This document shows, piece after piece, positions 54,189-64,000 of a stretch of 64,000 nucleotides of DNA. The stretch comes from Xenopus tropicalis (Eukaryota > Chordata > Amphibia > Anura > Pipidae), in contig NC_030681.2 in assembly GCF_000004195.4 (NCBI RefSeq), positions 139,372,006 to 139,436,005 on the forward strand, written 5' to 3'. A program made the position numbers and the translations under genes. Below the pieces are notes generated by a model. That model was not told where the DNA came from, did not search any database, and saw only the letters and a program-made list of their open reading frames with translations. Positions within the stretch are counted from its first letter, which is position 1. The number at the start of each line of letters is the position of its first letter.

Positions 54189-57100
54189 CAGTTATCGGAC
54201 CCATTATCCGGAAACCCATTATCCAGAAAGTTCTGAATTACGGAAAGGCCATCTCCGTAAGATTCCATTTTAATCAAATAATTCATGTTTTTATAAATGA
54301 TTCCCTTTTCTCTGTAATAATAAAACAGTACCTGTACTTGATCCCAACTAAGATATAATTACCCCTTATTGGGGGCAGAACAGCCCTATTGGGTTTATTT
54401 CATGGTTAAATGATTCCCTTTTCTCTGTAATAATAAAACAGTACCTGTACTTGATCCCAACTAAGATATAATTACCCCTTATTGGGGGCAGAACAGCCCT
54501 ATTGGGTTTATTTAATGGTTAAATGATTCCCTTTTCTCTGTAATAATAAAACAGTACCTGTACTTGATCCCAACTAAGATATAATTACCCCTTATTGGGG
54601 CAGAACAGCCCTATTGGGTTTATTTCATGGTTAAATGATTCCCTTTTCTCTGTAATAATAAAACAGTACCTGTACTTGATCCCAACTAAGATATAATTAC
54701 CCCTTATTGGGGGCAGAACAGTCCTATTGGGTTTATTTCATGGTTAAATGATTCCCTTTTCTCTGTAATAATAAAACAGCACCTGTACTTGATCCCAATT
54801 AAGATATAATTACCCCTTATTGGGGGCAGAACAGCCCTATTGGGTTTATTTAATGGTTAAATGATTCCCTTTTCTCTGTAATAATAAAACAGTACCTGTA
54901 CTTGATCCCAACTAAGATATAATTACCCCTTATTGGGGGCAGAACAGCCCTATTGGGTTTATTTAATGGTTAAATGATTCCCTTTTCTCTGTAATAATAA
55001 AACAGTACCTGTACTTGATCCCAACTAAGATATAATTACCCCTTATTGGGGGCAGAACAGCCCTATTGGGTTTATTTAATGGTTAAATGATTCCCTTTTC
55101 TCTGTAATAATAAAACAGTACCTGTACTTGATCCCAACTAAGATATAATTACCCCTTATTGGGGCAGAACAGCCCTATTGGGTTTATTTCATGGTTAAAT
55201 GATTCCCTTTTCTCTGTAATAATAAAACAGTACCTGTACTTGATCCCAACTAAGATATAATTACCCCTTATTGGGGGCAGAACAGCCCTATTGGGTTTAT
55301 TTAATGGTTAAATGATTCCCTTTTCTCTGTAATAATAAAACAGTACCTGTACTTGATCCCAACTAAGATATAATTACCCCTTATTGGGGGCAGAACAGCC
55401 CTATTGGGCTTAGAAAGCAGTCGTTTGTGGGGAACGGTATCAAATGCTTTGGCAAAATCCAAATAGATTATATCTACTGCATTCCCACTGTCCAGCTTCT
55501 TACTTACCTCATCATAAAAAGCAATTAAATTGGTCTGACATGACCTGTCCTTCATAAAGCCATGCTGATTACTGCTCATAATGGCATTCTCCACTACATA
55601 ATTTTGAATGTGATCCCTTAACAAGCCTTCAAATAACTTGCCCACCACGGATGTCAAACTTACAGGCCTATAATTGCCAGGCTGAGATCTTACTCCCTTT
55701 TTAAATATGGGAATGACATTCGCCTTCTTCCAATCCCTAGGTACCATACCTGATGAAAGAGAGTCTGAGAATATCAGAAACAAGGGCCACTGCAATTCTG
55801 CCCCTAGCTCTCTCAGTACCCGAGGGTGTATTCCATCTGGCCCAGGTGCCTTGTTTACATTTATCGTGTGTAACCCTTTAAGCACCATATCCTGCGCCAA
55901 CCACTGTGTAGTTGGAGCTGAGGCAACAGTGCAGCTATTGGGTGGGACTTGGCCCACTGGCTCCTCTACTGTATACACAGAAGAAAAGAACTGGTTAAGC
56001 ACATCTGCCTTTTCTGTATCCGCTGTAACCATATTGTTATTATAACTCAATGGGGCCACACCCTCAACCTGCATCTTTTTACTATTAATATACTTAAAAA
56101 ACTTTTTGGGGTTAGTCTTGGCCTCGGCCGCGATGCGCTCCTCATTTTCTATCTTTGCCTTCCGGATTGCTGTTTTACAACACTTGTTATAGTGTTTATA
56201 TTCATTAAACGCAGCTACTGTCCCCTCTGACTTATATTTCTTAAAAGCTTTCCTTTTTCTCCCTATTAACTTCTTTACCTCAGAGTTAAGCCACATAGGG
56301 TGATTCTTAACACTTCTACTTTTTCTTATTAATGGAATGAATTGAAAACAGTAATGATTTAATATCATTTTAAATGACAACCATTTCTGCTCTGTGTTTT
56401 TATCAGAAAACATAAAGCCCCAATCTATGCCCTGAAGCGCTGCCCTTAAGGAGCTAAAATTTGCCTTCCTAAAATTCATTGTCTTTGTTGCCCCCGTGTA
56501 AATTTGTTTCCTGCACCAAACATCAAATGAAATAACATTATGGTCACTATTACCCAGGGGTTCAACCACTTGCACATTTGCTATACGTTCTGGGTCATTA
56601 GAGATCACTAGATCTAGTATAGCATGGTTCCACGTTGGCTCCTCAACAACTTGTGACATAAAGTTGTCGTGCAGCAAGTTTATAAACTTGTTCCCATTTA
56701 CTGTCCTGGCAGTACTATTGCCCCAGTCAATATCAGGGTAATTAAAATCCCCCATTATTATCACTTGCCCCAAACTAGCAGCCTTTTCTATTTGCAACAG
56801 GAGCTGGGCCTCCTCCTCTTCGCTTACATTAGGGGGTCTATAGCATACCCCTACAATTAGTTTGGTAGATTCTTTACTATCTGTGAGAAGCTCAACCCAT
56901 AAGGATTCAGCTCCCTCTGTTAACCCCATCACTTCCACCTTAATATTTGCTTTTAATTCCTGCTTAATGAACAGACACACTCCTCCTCCTTTTCTATTGC
57001 CCCTGTCCCTCCGAAACAATGTATACCCCCCAATATTAACAGCCCAGTCATGAGACTCATTCAACCAAGTTTCAGCAACTCCAATCACATCATATTTCCG

Positions 57101-57471
57101 CTCCAACGCCAGTACCTCCAGCTCTCCCAGTAACCTCATGGTTAAATGATTCCCTTTTCTCTGTAATAATAAAACAGTACCTGTACTTGATCCCAACTAA
57201 GATATAATTACCCCTTATTGGGGGCAGAACAGCCCTTTTGGGTTTATTTAATGGTTAAATGATTCCCTTTTCTCTGTAATGATAAAACAGTACCTGTACT
57301 TGATCCCAACTAAGATATAATTACCCCTTATTGGGGGCAGAACAGCCCTATTGGGTTGATTTCATGGTTAAATGATTCCCTTTTCTCTCTAATAATAAAA
57401 CAGTACCTGTACTTGATCCCAGCTAAAATATGCTTAATCCCAAGCATTCTGGATAATGGGTCCCGTACCTG
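54189..57471 (-). mobile_element. CAGGTATGGGA-family MITE whose array contains a CR1 fragment (array 6)
   Basis: The left end CAGTTATCGGACCCATTATC (54189) and right end GGATAATGGGTCCCGTACCTG (57471) are both present, flanked by TATA and TATA. About ten 112-113-bp units occupy 54290-55410, then non-repeat DNA to 57133, then about 2.6 more units to 57425. The interruption is the CR1 coding fragment listed separately. Orientation is as in arrays 2-4. Confidence 0.9.
55411..57133 (-). pseudogene. CR1-type LINE ORF2 fragment, truncated at both ends, inside a 113-bp array
   Basis: On the minus strand the frame is open without a stop across the whole 1.7 kb, about 575 codons, and continues into array sequence on both sides. 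Reading 5' to 3': partial apurinic-type endonuclease with AETWL, GVCYRPPN, GDFNYPDIDWG (about 56717-56750) and SDHNVISF (about 56524-56550); then reverse transcriptase with NKAPGPDGIHPRVLREL, NYRPVSLTS, QHGFMKDRSC and DFAKAFDTVPH (about 55425-55465). The endonuclease lacks its N-terminal part, and the reverse transcriptase stops before the second catalytic aspartate box. The motif set is that of CR1 LINEs (family knowledge). There is no LINE tail and no target duplication, so it did not arrive by ordinary target-primed insertion. Enzymatically dead as it stands. Confidence 0.92.
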
Positions 57472-57472
57472 T

Positions 57473-58734
57473 ATACTAATATCTATGCTAATTGTAGATT
57501 TTAGTATCATAATAGTCTTTGATACATTTGAACATACATTTTTTGTATTGCCGTGGGTTTCTAGTAGATAAATAAACCATCTGTGAAGTGAATCTAAAAA
57601 TGGATTTTTTTTCAATAGAGACCAGAGGATATATAAAATGATACAGGATTATAATGTACCCACTTGAAAAGTTGCCAAGGAGTTCTATGATCATGGAAAG
57701 TATGAAGCTTCAGGTTACCTTTAATACTGTTATATTTTATGAGAAGGCTACATTATTTCTACATTTTAATGAATTATATGACATAAGCTATGTTACTTGT
57801 AACAGTAAAACAGCATAACAATGATAACTGTAGCTTCTATAGGAGACCCGAAGGATTCTCATACCTATTAGTAAGTAAGTTCTGATACTATTACCTATGC
57901 CTTGTGGCAAGGGAGTTTACCCAATTAGCCTAGGAGTTTTGCGATTAGTTCCTGTCCATAGATTATATATGGGTGGGAACACCACATGTCTCTTTCTCTA
58001 TGGGCTGCACCTAGTACTGGGGGGGGGATGTGCTGGGAGCCTAGAGCGCAAGACCCCTGTATACAGTTTGGACCCTAAGGAAACTGGAAATTGGGGAAGG
58101 AACAGTTTTTGCCATAACACATTCATAAGAGTCATGAGTGGGACATGCCAGCTTAAGAGCTTTATTGGACTCCATTGAGGAGTAGTTAGTTCTCCATGGT
58201 GACACCGACTTAGGTGTAAAGATCACAGGCTGTAAAGGGATTCAGGCTAGTGCTATATTGGGCTTCCACTGGTAGGGATACATTACCAGTGTGTCTGAGT
58301 GAGGAGGCTAATCCGTCACGGGCTTTAGCTATTAACAGTACTGGTGCCTATGCTTTTATAAAACTGGTTACCTATTGCTATTCAATTTATTCTCAGTTTT
58401 GCTGCATCCACTCAGGAACTACCTTTGTACTGTTATTAAATTGTCTATTTGGTTACGAAGCACCCCATCAAATTAATACATGGCTTTCCTGAGAGCAGCT
58501 GATATTGCCATCAATTCAATGCCGTGAGTAGAAATTTGTTGCCTTAGCTGCCCACCTCAGTAACCACTCCCTACACTCCCTACACTGCTCAGAGACTGGG
58601 CCTTTTGGTTCCAGTCCTCTTCTGCCACCTTCCTGCACTATACCATTTAATTATGTATTTAAATGGTTTCTGTCATATCACCTCCTCTCTAAACTGGATA
58701 TATTGAGGCCTTTCCTAGATCCTATAGGTTACCT
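57473..58734. other. Unique interval, no confident gene
   Basis: 57897-58470 is slightly GC-richer and could be an old LTR or other retroelement piece, but no ends or target duplication were found. Short open frames match nothing known. Confidence 0.35.
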
Positions 58735-58913
58735 GTTGGACACAGTTTTACCCCAAGCAGAGACTTCTGCAGGCCAGCAGTCCCCATGGGGCTACCAAAT
58801 AGCCAATCACAGTGCTCATTTGGCATCTCCCAAATAACTTTTTTTTATGCTTGTGTGGCTCACCAACACGTTTACACAAGTAAAAAAGGTTGGGGGATCC
58901 CTGCTCTGAGACA
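58735..58913 (+). mobile_element. hAT-type MITE (CAGTGATCCCCAACC family), left-truncated
   Basis: GGGGCTACCAAATAGCCAAT, TTGTGTGGCTCACCAACACG and AAAAAGGTTGGGGGATCCCTG match the right half of the copies at 44418 and 52530. The left end is missing. Confidence 0.7.
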
Positions 58914-59799
58914 TGGGTTATTATTTGAATAGTTTACCAATTAGGTACAGTTTCCTTTTCTTAGAAGAATTAGTATACAGGGAAAAAAAGAAATCCATAC
59001 CTCCATTATTAAGCACATTACTTGCCTAATAGAGCTGCATTAACAATTCCATTCTCGCTGCTTTGCTTCTGCATACGGCCAAGCCAGAGAACTTTACATT
59101 ACCTCAACTGTGCTTTCATTTTTTCTCAATGAACCAGTAATACCAAGTTCCCCACTAGCAGTTGCCATGGACACTAATTGGTCCAATTAACTTTACACAG
59201 ATTTCTGTACATCTGAGCTCTAAGAGCTGATAATGCTATTAAAGTGATCTCATCAGTATTGCAGTGTGTGTAATTAGAGACAAGAGGGGTTTAGTAACTA
59301 TTTTTCAGAATGATCACTTTCTGACCTAAACATATTGTTTTAATTACAGTATATCATAATGTAAAAACTATTGCTGGCAATGCAGATACAAATTTTTAAC
59401 CTTGACTTTTGTATGGTGCTTAGATGGTTTATTAATGGTTCCTAATTTCAAGTTTAATGATTTCTTATTTAAAGTGATACTGACCTGTTTCAGGCTTTAT
59501 TCGAAACCTCTTTAGCTATGGCTGCTGCGTCACTGGACAGACCAGGGGGAAGGGGGGACCCAATAAAGTGGATCATGGACTTAAACAGTGATCTGGCCTA
59601 CTGGGTCTTTGTCCCACCTCAAGCATGATGTTGCTGTTTCGGCAGCCGTGCCAGAAGAGCTGTTGCTATGCTAAGAGTGGTAGTAACAATAGAAATAGCA
59701 AACCCATAGACTACTGGGAATCCCACCCAGTGCTGATCCTGCTTTTGGTGTAAATTCAGTTTTTGTGTGCTAAACAGACCCACTTCTTGTATTGTATTA
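58914..59799. other. Unique interval, no gene
   Basis: AT-rich DNA; no elements noted. Confidence 0.4.
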
Positions 59800-60002
59800 T
59801 ATATTGTATTGTATTATATAATATTATTATATTGCATGTATTTATTTCTAAAGCACCACATATGTATGCAATGCTTTACAAGGTGTAAACACAAACAGGG
59901 GGATAGTTATCATAAGTTAGACAGTGAGAATAGTTAGGTGTGCTAGAATTTTCAATGCTTGGTTTGATGAATTCCCTGCCCTGAAGAGCTTACAATCTAT
60001 TA
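59800..60002 (-). repeat. LINE tail-like repeat, reversed
   Basis: GTATTTATTTCTAAAGCACC, AATGCTTTACAAGG and CCCTGAAGAGCTTACAATCT are the complement of the tail type seen at 31945 and 42090. Confidence 0.55.
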
Positions 60003-62284
60003 GAAAGAGCATTGGCATAACTAGAAATAACTGGACCCCAAAGGAAATGTAATGTAGGGCATCAAAATATTAATTAATTAATTTATTAGGGCCTGCAGGG
60101 TCTGCTTTGTACTGTAGTTATTCTCCTGAGGAAGAGTCTAAATGGGGCGGGGAACAAGTGCATAGTTCAAGGTTTGTTGATGCAAAGGGGGACCAGTGAC
60201 GTGCTCCAACTAGAAACCAATTTTTAAGGAGCTTTAAAAACCAAGTTAGTGTTGGAGATTTCCTAATGCAAGGCAGTAGGGGATGGAGTGGGGGTTGAAA
60301 ACATTTTCTTGTAGTGCCTAATAGGATAGGGCCCATGTTGCTTCGCACTGAGGTTCATCACTGGATGAGATACTGATTGGTCTAAGGTTATGGCTGTTAA
60401 TTCAGCTCACGGGAATTTTGGTAAATTATCACCAGTGCAACCAAAACCTTAGAAATTCACTAACAAAACCGAAAATCATAAATTGTTTGAGAAAGTAAGA
60501 TATAGGCTCAACTTTATAACGGTTGTTCATGTAACGCACCACATTTGTGACAGTGCCAATTTTCCTGTAGTCAGTTCCATTAAAAATCTCATTGATTAAA
60601 GGTACTGACATCAAAAGACACTCCTTGCGCTGCTGAAAAGTTGCAATTGGTCGGCACTCAGTCCTTCTTCTGTTCTAAATCAAGCACAGTTGCGCCTCAA
60701 GGGAACCCTGGAGCTCCCACTACCTCTAAAACAGGCGGTAACTCCAGGGTTCCCACAGCAACCTGCATCAAGCGGCAAGCAGAAGGATAGGGTGCACACA
60801 TCACTTCTATGCCAAATACCGGAAATTACGCCAATCAGATATAAAACATTTTTCAGTGCAAGTGCATATGATTTGTATCTTAGTGTAAGCACAATGGCAT
60901 CAATTGTTACACACCAGCTGTAATTACGTCAGACACAACTCCCCTGTTTACTGCAACCGCTTTGGCATTATGGGAAAAAAGCATAGTTATTTTACTCAAA
61001 ATTGCACTTTGTTCAGTGTACTAGCAGTAGTAAATGAACTTTTCCCATTGGCTGCAATGTCATGTTTCACAGAGCATTCTTGACTTGTGTAACTTGTCCC
61101 AAATAAAGAGAATTGCAGTTTGAAAAGTGCCGCAGGGTTTGGTCCTTCATTTTGGTTTATACGTATGTTATACTTTGGTCCATTCTTTGCAGATCAGGTA
61201 AAGATTCACTTGTTTAGTTTCCTGGACAAACAAGCCCTGTATATGTAACCTGTGTCAACTAGATGTTAATCAGGGATAAAAACTAACTTGAAGGACTTGT
61301 TTCTTTCCACCATCATCTGCTATGTAGCTATATATATGGGGACCCCTGTAAGCAGCGAGTACATTAATTAAAGAATAACAAATGTGCCTTTGTACATACT
61401 CTCTTTGCCCATAAATATTCTATTGCTGCAGTGCTTATCATTTTAGAAGAGCTGAAGTACCTAATATTGAAAATCAAAAATCACAAGTATATTAGAAGGC
61501 ATCTTAATGTGACAGACCTCTTCCCATACTTCGGCTTAGTGCCTGTATTAATTGTATAACTACACCTGGTTGCTATGCTTTCAGTTTGTAATGGTGGGTT
61601 TATCATTCCATGCATAATTACCCGTGCAGAATATGTCATCCAGATACTAACAGTTATAATCCCACCAAGACACTGCCCATTATGCAGTACAATTCTGGGG
61701 CAATATTATTTCATGTTGTGCAACACTTGCCCATTACAAATGAGAAAATCAGAAAAAAACATAGATGGTCTGCGATTTCCCTTTAGCAGGGCTTTCCTTA
61801 GGAACGCTATCTGACTCTAATAGCTTGTGCTTGAATAAATACGTTAATGGAAGATGATTTATATATGGTGCTGGGTATAATTACAATCTTAAACATCTAG
61901 TGAAAAGCCAACGACAACTTTACTGGTTCAGAACAAGGAATTATAGAGAAATAACAGGTTCCTGTAGTGTGATGTAAGGAATTGTCAGATCTTATCTTGA
62001 ACGGAACGTCTCTTGTAACCCAGAGGTGAAAACAATGAAGCAAAATGAAAAACACATGTTCCCTCTGGCTGCAGGAGTCTTGAAAACCTCAGTAGTTCTA
62101 CAATTTATTCACCAAGTTACCAAGATGTGATTGTTTTTGGTGGGGGAGAGCCTTAAAAACAAGGCATTGCATATATTGTATTCATTGACACATTTTGTGA
62201 TGCTGAAAATGAGTTAAATATCTCAGTGTCTTCCAGACTGTAAGCTCCTTAGGCCCACTGAACCTGTTTGACCTAATGGGGACC
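60003..62284. other. Unique interval with one hairpin, no gene
   Basis: 60701-60754 holds GGGAACCCTGGAG and its exact complement CTCCAGGGTTCCC separated by 28 nt. 61075-61140 has an AATAAA and resembles a retroelement tail. Several short open frames are not protein-like. Confidence 0.4.
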
Positions 62285-62470
62285 CTTATTGATGTATGTA
62301 TGTATGTATGTATATCTTTATTTATAAAGTGCTACTTATGTACGCAGCGCTGTACAGTAGAATACATTAATACAAACAGGGGGTTAAAGATAATGGATAA
62401 ATACAAAGTACAACAATAAATACAAATAAATACAAGGTACAGTTGCAATAAGAGTCAGAAACAAGATGAG
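62285..62470 (-). repeat. LINE tail-like repeat with (GTAT)n, reversed
   Basis: (GTAT)n, then CTTTATTTATAAAGTGCTAC and CGCAGCGCTGTACAGTAGAA are the complement of the 31945-32205 repeat, including its microsatellite end. Confidence 0.65.
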
Positions 62471-62820
62471 GGAGGGGTAACTAACAGACACAAATGGGCA
62501 AATATAAGTGCTGGAGGTCACAATGGGTGACACTACAATATAATATGTGGGTAGCAGAGAGAAGAAAGTTATTATAATTATTTTAGTTTATAATTATAAT
62601 TATAACCATAAATAGTAGTTCAGTGATTTACTATCTGCCAATAAGAACAAAGATTAATATCCCTTTTTCATCATCGCAGTTTTAAAAAGTTTGATGTTTT
62701 TATTCTTAATGTATCAGATTCCCTTTACTCCCCAGATAAGACACAGAAGGCTGCAGCAAACTGGTCCTGAATGGGCCCTGCATTTGCCTAGGCCCTGTCT
62801 CGGGGGCCATCTGTGGGAAT

Positions 62821-63531
62821 TAGTGATGAGCGGATTTTTTTCGCCAGGCATGGATTTGCAGCGAATTTCTGCATTTCGCCATTGGCGTATTGTTTTGCGA
62901 AACTTCCGTGAAAATTCACCACAAAAAAAATTGTCAAGCAGAATTTTCTTTTGCCGCGTGTCAAAAAGGCGCGGGCAACAAAAAAAATTGACGCAGTTGA
63001 CTAAAAAATTGTGAGTGACAAAAAAAATCACGAAACAAATGCATGTCGCTAATTTTTCATCGTTTTCCGAATTTTCTTGCCCTTTCGCGAATTTTAGGCT
63101 GATGCCACACGTGGCGTTTTTACGCTGCGTATTTTCTAATTCTCTCGCCCGATATCATCATCCATAGAAATAACTTGAAAAGACTCGAAGCAAACCACAC
63201 AATGCGTAAATACGCTAGAAAACGCCTTAGCACTGATTTTTCAAGCGTTGGCTGAAATACGCCAGTATTTGCAAAGCAAGCTATTCCTATGTATACACAA
63301 AGGCAGCTGCCAGACCTAGTGGAAATACATGGCGTTTTTTACTATTTTGCACTATTAGCACCATGGGAAACGGGATTTGCTACGTCACCAGTACTAGGCT
63401 GAAAAACGCCATAGTCAGGGGCTGTGTGGCTTGTGGCGCGTTTTTAGGCTGAGAAAATACGCAGCGTAAAAACGCCACGTGTGGCATCAGCCTTAGGGTG
63501 AAGCGAAACGGGACAGATTCACTCATCACCA
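62821..63531 (+). mobile_element. hAT-type MITE (TAGTGATGAGC family) carrying a Harbinger-type insertion
   Basis: TAGTGATGAGCGGATTTTTT at the left and ACAGATTCACTCATCACCA at the right; flanks GTGGGAAT and GTAGGAAT (7 of 8). The element at 63097-63492 splits it; without that insert it is about 315 bp, similar to other copies. Confidence 0.85.
63097..63492. mobile_element. PIF/Harbinger-type MITE with TTA target duplication
   Basis: GGCTGATGCCACACGTGGCG at the left and its exact complement ending GTGGCATCAGCC at the right; TTA flanks both sides (63094-63096 and 63493-63495), as expected for Harbinger. The inverted repeat continues inward (TTTTTACGCTGCGTATTTTC). The 396-bp interior is shared in part with hAT copies at 12389 and 30543. 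Confidence 0.85.
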
Positions 63532-63589
63532 GTAGGAATCATTGTTTTATATTAAAATTGAGACATTCAACTTCTACCATTCTCAACAA

Positions 63590-63849
63590 CCATCTCAAAA
63601 ATGAATACTAGAGAGTTTAAATAGAAAGATAAGTAATAAAAAAATAACAATAATGTTTTAGTCCCAGAGAGCTAATAAATGTTGCCGGCTGAGATCAGAA
63701 ACCTCCATTTAAAAGCTGGTAAGAAGCAGAAGGCAAGTCATTCAAAAACGATAAAAAATAATAATAATGAAGACCAATTGCAAAGATGTTGAGAATAAGG
63801 CATTCTACAATATACCATAAGTTAACTTAAAGTTGAACCATCCATTTAA
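63590..63849 (+). mobile_element. T2-like MITE, right part
   Basis: AATGAAGACCAATTGCAAAG and AGTTGAACCATCCATTTAA (TTAA at 63846-63849) match the right end of the element ending at 30466. The left half is degenerate or missing. Confidence 0.6.
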
Positions 63850-64000
63850 GCAACATTACCCCCCAGGTGGTGCCTGTAATGCCAGAGGCCCAGGGCATAT
63901 GTTCTCTATAACCTTCAGTAAATCCTTCCCTGGTCCCCATTTAATACATTGTAAAGTTACATTATAATGTTAAATACATTGTAAAGACTGTACTGAAAAG

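Noticed and set aside
55301..57196. The full 631-codon minus-strand frame as one intact protein
   Set aside because: The first 20 and last 36 codons are translations of the 113-bp array; only the CR1 part between is LINE-derived, and it is truncated in both domains.

Overview
The window looks like a gene-poor, repeat-dense stretch of an amphibian genome, most likely Xenopus. I base this on recognising several repeat families typical of Xenopus: miniature transposons beginning TTAAAGG at TTAA targets (T2/Kolobok-like), a CAGGTATGGGA-ended element that carries long internal tandem arrays, hAT-type miniature elements, a CR1 LINE and a Gmr1-clade Ty3/gypsy element. No host protein-coding exon, tRNA, rRNA or CRISPR array could be supported. 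The species call is inference from memory of these families; X. tropicalis and X. laevis cannot be told apart here.

Layout. 0.1-3.0 kb: an imperfect two-copy local duplication broken up by T2-like and hAT elements. 3.2-5.2 kb: a Penelope-tail-like hairpin, a probable solo LTR and the first of seven blocks of one 113-bp tandem unit. 8.2-14.1 kb: palindromic miniature elements, hAT elements with good 8-bp target duplications, a T2 element split by a hAT element, and a second probable solo LTR. 16.9-17.4 kb: a decayed L1-type LINE. 17.7-23.1 kb: a complete, apparently young Gmr1-type LTR retrotransposon with one 1,479-codon gag-pol frame. 24.2-28.1 kb: two reverse-oriented 113-bp arrays. 29.6-31.9 kb: T2 and hAT elements. 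33.3-36.6 kb: a cluster of four unrelated tandem arrays. 38.6-48.3 kb: mixed miniature elements and an 87-bp minisatellite made from a LINE tail. 49.2-51.7 kb: the largest 113-bp array, about 22 units with higher-order structure. 52.5-53.3 kb: a hAT element inside another hAT element. 54.2-57.5 kb: a 113-bp-array element with a 1.7-kb CR1 coding fragment embedded in it. 57.5-64 kb: mostly unique AT-rich DNA with LINE tails and a hAT element carrying a Harbinger-type element.

How the parts relate. The only feature that could act on its own is the Gmr1-type element: PBS, Gag with a SCAN-like capsid region, protease, integrase placed before reverse transcriptase and RNase H, PPT and two 511-bp LTRs that differ at one base. 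Everything else with coding similarity (CR1, L1) is fragmentary. The miniature elements are non-autonomous and would have depended on transposases encoded elsewhere. The most unusual structures are the captured CR1 fragment inside a tandem-array element, higher-order repeats inside two arrays, and a sequence module shared between hAT-type and Harbinger-type miniature elements.
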